This document shows positions 32,901 to 43,820 of a DNA stretch of 64,000 nucleotides, piece after piece (the first letter of the stretch is position 1; each line of letters begins with the position of its first letter). Source of the stretch: Sodiomyces alkalinus F11. Lineage: Eukaryota; Ascomycota; Sordariomycetes; Glomerellales; Plectosphaerellaceae. The notes beneath the pieces are model-generated. The model was not told the DNA's origin. It was given only the letters and a program-made list of their open reading frames with translations, and did no database searches. The DNA lies in NCBI RefSeq assembly GCF_003711515.1, contig NW_021167079.1, positions 4,846,677 to 4,910,676 of the forward strand. The letters run 5' to 3'. Both the position numbers and the translations under genes were made by a program.

Positions 32901-35834
32901 CCGATGCAAACACCCCGCATCATGCCCCCCCCCGTCTGTCCTCCGTGTGTCATTTCTGCAATAGTTACGGATATAACAGAGCAGACTGCAGGAGTTCTGC
33001 AAATGACTGCAAACAGCAATGCAAGAATTTGAGGGGCCGAGATATTTTATTGCACGTCCACCAACCGACCTGATGCCTTTGATTTCGGATTTTAGAGAAA
33101 TAGGCTCCTCCCTGTGGGAGGGTAGCCACCGACCTCAGTGATCGACACGGACTTTGATAGGCAGCGAAAAGCAGGTTTTTCTTCCACTGCCTAGGTAATG
33201 ACTTCGTCGAACTGGAAGCCTTGAGTTGCCCTTCCTCAGCAATTTATGATCAATCAGACCCTCAGAACCCAAGTGGTGGCTGCTGTCCATTTGGCGATGT
33301 CCGCATCGCTGGGTGGGCGAAGTTGACTGACTACTGTGCTGGCAAAACAGGAATATAGATAGTTGCACTTCAACTTCTCCAACTGTTCCTGGATCCATTG
33401 CCACATATCAAAGGCTAACGCGACAACTCACGCGTTTCTGCTGCTCTAGAAACCCATGGCCCATCACATATGCCCGGTAGCACAAGAACCAGTACGCCTG
33501 CGGTCCAGCATTGTGGCTCCATACATCTATCTCCATGGACTTTGCTCTGTTCACTTTCCGAGCCACGGCAATCTCAATCATTGTCTTTCATTATTTCTCT
33601 CAGCCGATCGATCGATGAGCCGATGCACTGTGGTCTAGCCCTTCCATGTACACCTCAGGTACGTTATAAGTTACGCGGCCGACGATGGCTTCACGATCTG
33701 GACTCTCAGGAAGCGGGCCTTCGTCCGGCTCCTCGTTGCTCCTTGATGCTTTGTATGTTGGAGGGATGTACCATCCCTTTACCCAGAAGTTCTAGTCTCC
33801 TGTGAAGTCCATACCCATACACTAGAACTGAAAGAGTTGCTCTGAGTCCCACTCCCTATTGCGGCGGCGCGTACGAGTCGTAATTCGTACAGCGAGGCCT
33901 ACACATACACGTACAACACATACACTAGATTACCCGATCCGGGCGGAATTGTAAGCAACCTGCAGGACATCGGGTTTCCTTGAGGGGGAAAGACCGCCAA
34001 CGAGTCCATCAAGCTTTGTCAATCGTGGGTTCTCGTCGTCTCGAATATCGTTTTGTTTACCACTACAATTCCTGACCAGCTTCATTCTTTTCATTCTTCT
34101 TTCTCTTCATTGATAGCATAATGGAGGTACTGATCAAGACTGATCAAGGGGAAATGTGGAAGTGTTTCTGGTTTCTTAGTCGGCTCTATCAGTTCGTTGT
34201 TTGGGATTTATCGGTGGGGCCGACTTAACCCGATCCCAGATCGCTATCAATCCTATCAATCATTATCCGCTGCAAGAAGGGACTTTTCGGCTTTCCCTAA
34301 CGGACGTTACCAGCAACGGGTAAATCACGGGCGGGCTTTTCGGAAGGGTCCAAGAATATAATACTCCTAGGCTGCATCTTGCCTATGTCAGGGGGTCTGC
34401 AGTTATGAGGCCGCCCATATGCCCAGCCGAGCAATGTGACATCCATTCCCTTTTCATTTCCGCTTTACAATGTGCAAACTGCGTCTCCCTTGATACACTT
34501 GGAACGAAGCCTCCGATGTCCCAGAATGCCCTGGCCCGAACGATATCTTTAACTATACATATGTGTCCTCAGTTTATATTCAATGGGCCCAGTCACTAAT
34601 AAAGGACGACCGATAGGTACAGTCAGGTCAACAATAATTTCGAGTCGGTCCTAAAATTACCCCACCACCATATTCACTTCTACTATTCTTCAAGGTCCTA
34701 TTCTTCAAGGTCCTCCACACGTCTTAATTCCTTAGTAAAATCAGTAGTATTTATATGCTCTAGGTACAAGGAAAGCTAGTCTTTCGAATGATAGAATTAG
34801 TGTTTGTGTGTTACGGCTGTGTAAAGATAGAGGGTTGTTGTAGGTGTAACGCGTTGGAACGCGTTGAGTGTGGAAATGTGGGATCTGACTCGAAATTAGT
34901 GTGGTGCCACTGTACGTGTAGTTCGTGGGAACGGTCCCGAAAAAAAAACATGCCTAATTCATTAGCAGTTGACGTTCAATTTGTCCCAGGGCAGCTTGCT
35001 CTACCATACATGAGTTCTAAAGTTCACCCCAGCATCCTCGCCACTATGCTGCCACCCATGCAGACATGTGACTACTTCGTAGAACAATGACCCCGCAGAA
35101 CAATTTGGCCGTTGGGCCCCCCTGGGGTTCAGATGATTGTGCAGAAGACGGGGGACTGATTGACTGTACCTCCTTTTTAGCCCGATTAACCAACATACTT
35201 TTCAACTCAAACATTGTCTCCAGTTTACTTCGGTCCAGGGATAATGGTACGGAGTAGTAAGTCATGGAATACATAATTGGCGTTGCCTTGGGTCACGCCT
35301 CGGGCCGAAGAGGGGTCAGCGGGCCGGCCCAATCCACTCCGGGGGAGGACACTCAGTACGTTGTATATCCTGGATCACAACGGCCGCGTGTCCGTAAGGG
35401 AACCCATCTGAGGAGACCCATTGTGCTCGAGGGCATTCCTTGAGTGTGCAAGAGAGACGTACGTCCGAAGATGTAGGTACTTCGCACCATGCGTGACCAA
35501 GTACCCACCCCGGTGGCCTCCAAAAGTCAGCACATATGCATCTCCAGATCCTCCCAGAGGATAAGCAACAAGGCAAATACTGTATTCTGTCACCCCACCC
35601 CCCTATCCAAACTTGCTGAGTCGGTGGAAGCAGGGGGTCGTTCAAGTCAGTTTGCTAACACTTGCTCAGACGACCTTATACGCCACGCAATACGCTTCCA
35701 AAATCCCGTCCTCTATTCCGTAAGATGTGGTCAGTTGACCGGCAACATAACACTCATGAGCGTGATGGCCCGCCAGTATCTCACTGTCAAACCCCTAAAC
35801 AAACCATCTGTATCATAAGGTACCTCGGATTAAG
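29966..35834. other. Gene desert (about 5.9 kb)
   Basis: No gene could be supported on either strand. Open frames are under about 180 codons, lack domains and show no splice-compatible partners. The first several hundred bases upstream of 29965 should be the mannitol-1-phosphate dehydrogenase promoter. GGTACC / ACTCCGTA-type motifs occur at about 30540, 30793 and 31046-31080. The stretch 34600-34960 is AT-rich with many TA and TG/CA steps, as in repeat-induced point mutated DNA. No terminal repeats or transposase remnants were recognised. Confidence 0.5.
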
Positions 35835-36319
35835 CTAGTAGATTCCACTGGTAAAGTCGACAACAACTGCCTTCTCGACCAAATCTCCGATGCTCTTAGC
35901 GAAGGCTTGATGGGCTGGATCATCCTTAACATAGTAGTCCCTATCGTCGGCGGAGGCAAACTCAACGACGAAGCCGTGGGTCATTCCATTCTGGCACCAG
36001 TTAAAAGCCAAGTCAAGCCGGCGGAAGTCGAACAAACAGCAAATCGATACCTGTACTCCCTCCGGCGAGTTGTCTTTGCCGCCTTTTAGGGATGTGATAT
36101 ACGGTGTATGGGCAGTCGGGTGGATACAATTCTGCCTCAAGGCGAGGAATCGAGCACAAGCCTGCGGAGCCGCAAAAGTCAATCCCTAGTACTCGGTAGC
36201 AAAGAGTTGCCAAGCATATTCTTGGAACTAGTTTGGTCGCGTTGGGCACGCACCGCCTTGACATCGTCAGGATTGGCCCCTGCCTTAAACTGGAAAAGCA
36301 CTGTATGCGTAACAGACAT
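35835..36319 (-). CDS. Dabb-domain (stress-responsive A/B barrel) protein
   Basis: Three small exons (36254-36319, 36051-36161, 35835-35990), each ending in phase 0, give 110 aa, the usual length for a single dimeric alpha-beta barrel domain. It reads MSVTHTVLFQFKAGANPDDV, then ACARFLALRQNCIHP, YITSLKGGKDNSPEG, NGMTHGFVVEFASADDRDYY and DPAHQAFAKSIGDLVEKAVV with VDFTSGIY at the end. The pattern GGKDNSPEG followed by MTHGFVVEF is typical of this family. Members have diverse or unknown roles (stress response, olivetolic-acid-cyclase-like folds), so no function is assigned. It is the only intact protein gene in a 10-kb gene-poor region. Confidence 0.88.
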
Positions 36320-36576
36320 GGCTGAGTGCGCGTGCGGCTAGGAGAGATCACGTTGAGATGTCAATACGTTAGAGACTGCTAACTCTGTGCACTGAAAACA
36401 AAACCCGTTTCCGTATTAGAAAACAAAATAAGAAGGCAGAAGAGAAGCCCACGATGTGGTTACACCGAGAGGGGTTGTTGTCAGGTCACATGATGAAGCT
36501 CGTGGGACACGCTGGATATTCAGAAGATTAGTCAGCTCCTGCTCATAAGCGCTAACGTTATGAACACAACCCTTGC

Positions 36577-37310
36577 TCAAGGCTGTTTCCCGCGATCGTC
36601 GACCCCAAAGATGGCGATAAACCAGAAGGTCCAGAACTGCAGGGTGTCACACCTGTCACGCAGGACATTCTTCATGGATTTCGGCCGAGCAGTTTTGAGC
36701 TCATTAGCCAGCAACTCCATCCTCTCAGATAGGACGGCAAAGTCACGCGTCGCGTAGTACGCGGATTTATCCCTAGGGATCCACCCACTGCCGTTGCCGC
36801 CCTGTCGGACGGAACCCAGTGGCGGCGGAGCCGAGTCGCTTTTCGGAGCAGAGGTACTGGAGCAGCGTGTCGGGTCGCGAGCATGCGCCATCACCCGGTT
36901 CGAAAACGGAGCGGAATAGCCGGCGCGATGCCGGCGACTGGCCGAACATCAGGCGGAACGAGAGGAGCACTTCTCCGAGAAGGTGGGCAATGTCGTCCTC
37001 GTTGGCGCCAGGGTCGACGGCGTGGCGTTTCGGTTCGGTGCTGCTGAAGGCAAACAGGGGGGGGGGGGGGGGGGGGGGAGAGGGGGGGGGGGGGGGGGGG
37101 CAGACATTGAAGGCCGGCTGGTACACCATGGACTCCCACCCTAGAATAGCGAAGATGGCAAGTCTCTTCGCGGCCAGAGATTCCTCGCTTTGGTCCTCAA
37201 AAATACCCTTTCTGTGGAGTTGCTCTATTAAGTCGTCCACATTGAACCCTCGGTTCTCGCACATGTATGCTGCGATGGTGTCATGGAGGGTGGTTTATGC
37301 CGCGTCTCTA
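36577..37310 (-). pseudogene. Decayed conserved fungal gene interrupted by poly(G)
   Basis: Read in reverse, the first part (TLHDTIAAYMCENRGFNVDD, IEQLHRKGIFEDQSEESLAA, KRLAIFAILGWESMVYQPAF) resembles a conserved ascomycete protein of unknown function. It is preceded in frame by a TAA (37295-37297). The frame then enters poly(Pro) encoded by two G runs (22 G at 37057-37078 and 19 G at 37082-37100 on the plus strand), after which LFAFSSTEPKRH and ANEDDIAHLLGEVLLSFRLM continue. A further shift near 36785-36800 leads to RDKSAYYATRDFAVLSERME, ARPKSMKNVLRDRCDTLQFW and TFWFIAIFG, where it ends before the expected membrane segment. In the family, about 100 or more residues lie where the G runs are. 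The loss may be real or an assembly artefact. Confidence 0.65.
37057..37100. repeat. Double poly(G) run
   Basis: 22 G, then AGA, then 19 G. Such a sequence is rare in fungal DNA and sits exactly where conserved coding sequence should be. It could be a sequencing artefact. Confidence 0.95.
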
Positions 37311-38800
37311 CGCATGGCGTCACCGCGAACTAACAGGGTCATCCGTAGTTCTCATCGTGGCCCGTCACTAGAGTTATTGACGTCTGTCGTCGGAACGCTG
37401 GTGGAAGCCACGATGAATAGCGCCGCAAATGAATTCCATTTGAAAGTAATATGCTTTGGTCTGTTTTCCATCAATGAACAACTCAAACATTCTGTAAGGG
37501 AAAGAGCGGAGATGCGAAGGTATGTGCCCCAGCACAGGGCGCAATTCACAACCGTACCTCTCGTTCTTTTACTTCTTCCAGCTCTTAATCGACCCGCCCG
37601 GCTCTTATAGGACCACTTCGTACTCTTTGCTGGCTTCGTCTCAACAAGCGCGGTCGGACCTTTCTTCATGCTAGGAGCAGAGGGGAAAACTGGCTCAGAA
37701 GAAAGAATGACTGCTCGAGGTGAGGCCACTCAGTCTGGATCGGCAACTAGAGAAAATGGATCAATGTCGCCTGTCCTAGTCCTGCGCACTCTGGCGTCGG
37801 GATCCGAGAGTGTAGCGGGCTGGTGTCCGACGAGCGACCTGACGAAACAGCCGGGTCACACAAATGATCCTCGGCCGCTCCGCTCCGCTCCGCCCCATTC
37901 GCATGGCTTTCCTCCCCTCAAAAGACTATGCAGCTCTTGGACCGGTCTGGATGATAACGACCAATTGGTCGAAGTCGGCTTTGGACATGTCTTCCTCTTC
38001 TCTCGTCGTCAAACCAGCTATGATATGTAACTTCCCTGACCGATCTTGACCGGAGTTTGGACACATGAAAACCCGGTAGCTGATCTTGGCAGGCAGCAAA
38101 CAGACCAATGCCTGCTACGGCGAATTCGCCAAAAGAAACAATGGGGGAAGGGCCCTGGGACCGAAACATCCATCATTTGCACCGGAGAACATTTGAAACG
38201 TTCCTAATCCTGATGAGATTTCACTGCGGTTTGAAGGATGCATGTGTATTTCCGTTTCTGGCTCCAGGGCAAGAAAGCCTCGGCGCAGGAGCTCGCCTCA
38301 CGCACCGTCTGAATTGCGGGGCGGCGTATACGGCGAAAAGAGCAGACCAAGAGTTGTGGATTTGCTCTTTGCCGTTGCTCGTATGCTCGAGAACAGCGGC
38401 GAGTTTGTTTTGGCAGCCAGGATGTTGTTGAGCGAAATCGTCCACATGAGCGGGGTGCTCCTGAAATGAGGACAAGAGGCAGAGGCAGAGGCGGTGTATA
38501 TAAGAGTCAGAACACTGTGTATTTCCTGCAGGAGCATTCGAAAGGATTTGATCTCAGGGATCAACTTCTCACATGCCATCTTGCTTCACATCTCGTCCGC
38601 TTCGTTCGCTTCTGAATTGATTGGCGTGCCGTAAGGGTCACCCCCGCGACCCTAGTGAGCGAGAGAATTCTTCCAATTTTTGGTGCTATTTATTGGGAAA
38701 ATAATCTGATGGGTTTGCCGAGTTAGAACCCAGCACTCTACCTTGTTGGTGCTTCTTGATGGCGACTAGGACAAAAATATGCACCAATGACCGCTCAGCA
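37311..38800. other. Intergenic, no supported gene
   Basis: Possibly includes more of the decayed upstream gene (a weak reverse-frame stretch at about 37352-37500), but nothing is recognised with confidence. The final ~200 bp precede the tRNA cluster. Confidence 0.4.
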
Positions 38801-38897
38801 GGTCCCATATCTCAGTTGGTCAGGGCACCGTACCGATACAATCCCCATTGCATCGGTAACACGGGAGGGGTCGTTAGTTCGAGCCTCGCTAGGACCA
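38801..38897 (+). pseudogene. Degenerate tRNA (tRNA-Ile-like) with possible intron
   Basis: The ends GGTCCCA and TAGGACC can pair except for one C-A mismatch, followed by A as discriminator. A D-loop (AGTTGGTCA) and a T-loop (TTCGAGC) are present. The T stem (GTTAG/CTCGC), D stem (TCTC/GGGC) and anticodon stem each carry mismatches. The loop reads CCGATAC where CTxxxAx is expected, so position 33 is not T. An insert of about 20 nt after it could be an intron. GGTCCCA ends and CACCGT at the anticodon stem resemble tRNA-Ile. It is probably a mutated, inactive copy. Confidence 0.5.
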
Positions 38898-38912
38898 GCT
38901 GTGACCCAAAAA

Positions 38913-38994
38913 GCCGGAGTGGCCCAGTGGTAAGGCGTCTGTCTCGTATCCCAGTGCGAACAGAAGATCCATGGTTCGATTCCGTGCTCTGGCA
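38913..38994 (+). tRNA. tRNA-Thr (anticodon CGT) with 10-nt intron
   Basis: The acceptor stem GCCGGAG/CTCTGGC has 7 pairs (one G-T). The D arm is GCC-CAGTGGTAA-GGC, the anticodon stem TCTGT/ACAGA has 5 pairs, and the T arm is CATGG-TTCGATT-CCGTG. The anticodon loop C-T-CGT-A is interrupted after position 37 by TCCCAGTGCG (38949-38958), the standard position of nuclear tRNA introns. The mature length is 72 nt and the discriminator is A. Confidence 0.88.
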
Positions 38995-39007
38995 AGGGAA
39001 GCTTTCC

Positions 39008-39079
39008 GCCTCGTTGGCTCAGTGGTAAAGCGCCTCACTAGTAATGAGGAGATCACTGGTTCGATTCCAGTACGAGGCA
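39008..39079 (+). tRNA. tRNA-Thr (anticodon AGT)
   Basis: All stems pair fully: acceptor GCCTCGT/ACGAGGC, D arm GCT..AGC with AGTGGTAA-type loop, anticodon stem CCTCA/TGAGG with loop CTAGTAA, and T arm ACTGG-TTCGATT-CCAGT. The discriminator is A and there is no intron. It is followed within a few bases by a T-rich run (39082-39092), a Pol III terminator. It starts 13 bp after the preceding tRNA ends. Confidence 0.95.
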
Positions 39080-40232
39080 ATTTCTTTTTTTTTATACTTT
39101 TCATTTTTAGTCGTTTCATTTCTCGGTTGCTTCGCTACCAAATCTCGTACCCTAGCCGCCCAAAACCCCAATCTTTTGGCCCCCTCTTTAACAAGTACAG
39201 ACCCGAGGTGAACATGCTTCGGGAAATCCTTCGGGACTTGAGGGATCCTGTTGATCTGAATACATAGCAATCATGTGCATTCAGACAGTTTCCTATTCTA
39301 GGTACTCTGGGAATGGTCGCGACTGCTACCGTCGCGGAAGACTCGTGGCGTCCCACCTGGTCAAGTTTCTTCTCCTGCAGCCCGCCATTACCATCGTGGA
39401 TCTTCGGGCCTGCTGATTCGGGAGCCCATTTCTTAGTCTGGAGATGTCTCACGCAAAGGCGGTCCATGAAACGTGAACCCGGCCGGAGAAGGCGGATGGG
39501 CACAGGATGGCACCGGTCCGGAGGACGCCTACTATCGGCTTACTGTAGACGGGTGACTCGGTGCAGGCACTCGCTGCCCCGCCATGACCCCGCAATAACC
39601 CCCCGCCATGATCCCCGCCCTTATCGGGTCCGTATAAGGTACCTACAAAGTTCCACAAAGTAACGACCACCGGTAGCAACCTGGAAGCTATAGCGCCAGT
39701 TATTATTCCCATCTGGTGCGTGGTGTTTCGGCACTTCTGACAATGAACTAAACCATCAACGGCAATATGAACCAAATTACCTAAGAATCCCCTCCCCCTT
39801 ACTCTTAGGACAAAAACTACCAGAAGGGCTGGCTCTTAAGGGTGGACAATCCTTTGAGAGGGTGAAACCAGTGACGTAAAAAAGGGCATCGTGAACATTG
39901 TTAGCGGACCAGCTGACCGTCTTGTCTTCGGTATCACGGATATGAATCTTACATTCAACTGTCTTCTATTCTAAACCTCTGCCTCTTTTCGTCCTGAAGC
40001 CTCGACGCTCCTATTGAAAAATCTTGGCAGGCTCCTGACTCCCGAGTACGAACCCCCTTCCCAACTTCATAAAAGGAGGAATATTCACAGCCCCTGACCC
40101 TTATCTCTCAGGGTTCTTCAAGTCCAAATCTTTCCCTTTTTTCGAATCTGCCATCACTCTGCATCCACAAACGAACCAGACGATCCATCAGCACAAATCC
40201 AGCAAGACAACCCTATCCGACAAACATCCACC
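39080..40232. other. Intergenic, promoter of the LYC1-like gene
   Basis: No supported gene. A TAAGGTACCTAC motif lies near 39635. The last ~200 bp form a pyrimidine-rich, C/A-rich leader before the ATG at 40233. Confidence 0.5.
39082..39092 (+). terminator. Pol III T-run terminator after tRNA-Thr(AGT)
   Basis: A TTTC-T(9) type run directly after the tRNA 3' end. There is no comparable T run between this tRNA and the upstream tRNA-Thr(CGT), so the two could share one transcript. Confidence 0.7.
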
Positions 40233-40707
40233 ATGGGCTCCAAGACAGAAGACACCGTCGCTGTCTCCTCCCTCGTCCTCACGAACCCCACCCCGGCAGA
40301 ACGCGAAGCATGTTGGAAGTCCACTCACCCCCAATGGGGCGCCGCCCTCGACCTCGACGACTACCTCCACCGCGAGGCCTACCTGCAGACCGTCCCCATG
40401 GCCCGTAACGGCGGCATCACGAGCTGGATCCTCACCGACACGTCCTCCCCCGAGGACGCCCGCCCCGTTCTCTCTTCCTGCGAGTCCATCCGCAAGCGAT
40501 GCCTCGTCGCCTCCCCCGACGGAACCATGCGCGAGGCCGTCGCCCACGGCGTCGCCTCCGTCTTCACCTCGCCTGAGCACCGTGGTCACGGCTACGCGAG
40601 CCGCATGATGGCTCTTCTAGGTTCCCAACTTGCCTCTTGGCAGGGTGTTCCCTATTCCCCTTCTTCCGCTCCAGGGAAGGGAGAACCTGCCCGTGACGCC
40701 GCGACTC

Positions 40708-40747
<40 letters not shown>

Positions 40748-41459
40748 ACCGGAAGTCGCCTTCTCTGTTTTGTACTCCGACATCGGCAAATCTTTTTACG
40801 CAAAGAACGGCTGGCTACCCTACGACTCCACCCACCTCGCCTTCTCTCCCTCCTCCTCCTCCTCCTCCGGGTCTACATCCCCCGCGTCTCCCATCTTATA
40901 CCACCACCTCGCCGAACTCACCTCGATAGACGAGTCCCTCCTCCGCCAACGCCTCGCCCGCCCCTCACCACCAGGAACCGGGACCAAAACCCGCGTAGCC
41001 CTCCTCCCGGACCTGGACGCCATACTCTGGCACATGATGCGCGAGGACTACATGACGACCCGCATCTTCGGCTCCCCGCCCACCGTCCGCGGCGCCATCC
41101 ACGGCCCGCCGGGACGCAGGGTCTGGGCGATCTGGACGCGGGGCTACTACGGCGGCTTGCGCAGTCCGGAGGGCAACACGCTGCACATCCTCCGCCTGGT
41201 GCTGGAGGACGAGGAGGGGGAGTCCGAGCTCGTGCAAGGGCTGCGTGCCATCCTGAGCGTCGCGAGGGAGGAGGCCGCCCGGTGGAAGGTCAACGATGTG
41301 CAGCTTTGGAACCCCTCGCATCGGCTCCGGCGGATGGTGGAACGGACCGGATTGCCTCACGACTTTGTCGAGAGAGAAAAGGATAGCATTGCGAGTTTGA
41401 GATGGTACGGCCAGGGCGAGGTGGACTGGGTGCTCAATGAGAAGTATGCTTGGTGTTAG
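40233..41459 (+). CDS. LYC1-like lysine N6-acetyltransferase (GNAT)
   Basis: Single exon, 408 aa, with start context CACCATGG. The N-terminal half has a GNAT acetyl-CoA motif A: AHGVASVFTSPEHRGHGYAS, containing the R-G-H-G-Y-A loop. The segment SVLYSDIGKSFYAKNGWLPY and the C-terminal half (RVWAIWTRGYYGG, VQLWNPSHRLRRMVE, SIASLRWYGQGEVDWVLNEK) match the fungal LYC1 family, whose characterised yeast member acetylates free L-lysine in its catabolism. Activity on lysine here is inferred. An (ACT)n microsatellite encodes about 12 Thr at residues 160-171, and a short Ser run sits near residue 210; both fall in loops and keep the frame. Confidence 0.85.
40708..40746. repeat. Coding (ACT)n microsatellite
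   Basis: About 12 ACT triplets in frame in the LYC1-like gene, encoding poly-Thr. Confidence 0.95.
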
Positions 41460-41956
41460 AGAATCGACGTGTCTTTTGCGTTTTCTCTTCTTTATTTGTC
41501 TGTTGGGTGGAGGATACATAAGAATGATTGTTTTCGTCGCAGGGAACAGCCCAAGGCTTTCCAAGACCTCGGGATACGGGCAAGGCCAGAAGAATCTAGA
41601 TGTATGCTGTGGACTCTGCATGCATGGATCGTAGACATTCGGCATTGGGCGTGTCGGAAACAAATTCGCCGAATGGATTAGTTAGGTTACACCTAGATCC
41701 TGTGCATATATTGAAGTATCATTCAGTGCGAAGGGTGGTGGTTCTCATGGTCGTGGTCTATCGGTCAGCTCTTCGTGTCTTTTTTCTTCTTCCTTACAAC
41801 GCCTAGACGTCATTACCAATCACCCTGTATGCTGGGACTTTCCCCCTTATATTCCCTCACCCCGTTTGCTGTAGTTTCTTNNNNNNNNNNNNNNNNNNNN
41901 NNNNNNNNNNCCCGTCTTAAAACTTCTCCCTCGCCCCCGACAACACGAAAGACTCT
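41460..41956. other. Convergent intergenic region containing the assembly gap
   Basis: 3' regions of the LYC1-like and CCT1 genes. 30 N bases lie at 41881-41910, so the true distance is unknown. Confidence 0.6.
41881..41910. other. Assembly gap (30 N)
   Basis: A run of 30 undetermined bases in the sequence. The flanks are T-rich and C-rich simple sequence. Confidence 1.
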
Positions 41957-43820
41957 TTAGTGACCATGCCCATCATCCTCCTCGCCCGGCTGCTCAGGGT
42001 CTAGCTGGATCATGGTATCAATGCGCATGATGCTAATGCACGCCTCGACCGCGCTCTTGAGCTGCCGGGACTTGCTCAACGTCGGTTCCAGCACGCCGGC
42101 CTTGATCTCGTCGATGACTTTGCCCCGCGTCAGGTCCAGGCCGTAGTTCTTGTAGTTCTTCTTGTGCGCCACCACCTTCTCGTCCTCGTTCGCTTCACCC
42201 TCCTGGATCCGCTGCGACAGTGCGTGCCGCGACCGCAGCTGCGCCACCAGCTCCGCCGCGTCCTTGGCCGCGTTCACCGCCAGCGTCTTGGGGATCACCA
42301 GGAGCGACTGCGCGAACTCGGCAATCGCCAGCTGCTCCCGCGACCCCACAGTCCCCGCGAACTCCTCCAGGTAGATGTGCAACGCCGTCTCGACGGCGCC
42401 GCCGCCCGGTACGATGGTCCCGCTCTCCAGCGTCCTCTTGACGGCGCTGAGCGAGTCGTGAACCGACCGCTCCATCTCGTCCAGCTGCAAGTCGTTCGAC
42501 CCGCGGAGGATGATGGACGCCGAAGAGTGCGTTTTGGTGCCCTTCACCAGGATGCATTCGTCGTCCGAGATGCGCTCCTGTACGACTTCGTCGGCATGGC
42601 CGAGGTAGGACGGCTCGAACCTCTCGTCGCCGTTGAGATCCGAGAGCGTGCTGAGCAGAGTGGCTCCGGTGGCTTTGGCGATCCGCCGCAGGTCCTCCTT
42701 CTTGCACCTCCGAACGCCCATGGCGCCCCGCTCGACGAATGTCTTGAGCACGAGGTCGTCGATGCCCTTGGTGGTCAGAATCACGTTGGCGCCCGCCTTG
42801 AGGATCATATCCACCCGTTCCAGGACCATGCCCGACTCGCGCGCCCGGATCTGTTCCAGCTGCTGCGGGTCGTCGACGGTGATCTGGACACCCAGCTTCA
42901 TGCGCTCCTTTTGCAGGTTCATGTCCAGCACGGCAATCTTGGCATCTTGTATTCTGGTCGGCATGGCCTGCGACGCCACGGTGCAGTTGAGGGCATAGCC
43001 CTTGACGAGCATCGACTCAAGCGCGCTCTTTCCGTGCGCCTTGAGGATGTTCACCGCCTTGACGGGATACTTGGTCTCGTTGCGGTTGTTGGTCGTCTTG
43101 ACGGCAAGCATAGAATCAACCACCATGTTGGCGAAGAAATCCGAGTCGGAACCGATAATCTTGCTGGACATGGAGGTCTTGGCGATGTTGACGAGCGAGT
43201 CCCGACCGAGGTTCTCAACCTTGATGCTGACGTTCTCATTCATGTACTTGATGGCCTCGCGGAGAGCTAAGCGGTAGCCCGTGATGATGGTCGTCGGGTG
43301 GATGCGGTTCTTCATTAGGTCGTTACCCCGGCGCAGCAATTCGGCGGCGATCAGGACAACCGAGGTGGTACCATCGCCGACTTCCTTGTCTTGTTGATGC
43401 GCTAGATCTACGAGAATCTTGCCGGCCGGGTCTTCGACGTCGAGGAGGCTGAGAATGGTCGCGCCGTCGTTGGTTACCGTGACGTCCTACTCAAGAAGGT
43501 GAGCCTGAAATATCCAACAACCAAAGAGAGGGACCTGAATAGTAAAACAAAACGTACACCAATATCATCCACCATCATCTTGTCGAGACCGCTGGGGCCG
43601 AAGGAGCTCTTTACGACGTTGGCAATAGCCTGTGTTGCTAGGACTGCGGGATCACATAAGTGTAAGAAGGTTGAAAAGACGAAAGGCAAAAGGTGGTCTG
43701 CCTCAGAACGAGGGAAAGATAGCGTAACATACCATTTCGATCTCTAATATCTGCACCCGAGATCTTCTGGCCACCGAGGAAGAGGGTGCCGCTACCGGAT
43801 TGCTCGAAGATGGACGCCAT
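41957..43820 (-). CDS. TCP1: T-complex protein 1 subunit alpha (CCT1)
   Basis: Three exons (43733-43820, 43558-43643, 41957-43486) give 567 aa. Chaperonin ATP-site motifs are present: SSFGPSGLDKMMVDD, VTVTNDGATIL, EVGDGTTSVVLIAAELL and PGGGAVE. The subunit-specific start (MASIFEQSGSGTLFLGGQKI) and the tail, Gly/Asp/His-rich after IMRIDTMIQLDPEQ, fit the alpha subunit. CCT folds actin, tubulin and WD40 proteins in the cytosol; COPI beta' and DDB1 in this window belong to the WD40/beta-propeller class. The intron boundaries reproduce the unbroken family sequence. It is divergent from the ProRS gene. Confidence 0.96.

Noticed and set aside
37352..37729. Minus-strand frame upstream of the poly(G)-interrupted gene
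   Set aside because: Could be the missing N-terminal part of the decayed gene, but I cannot match it to a family block, so it is not annotated.
38700..38760. Possible additional minus-strand tRNA before the cluster (a GGTAGAGTGCTGG-like stretch)
   Set aside because: No acceptor stem or T arm can be paired.
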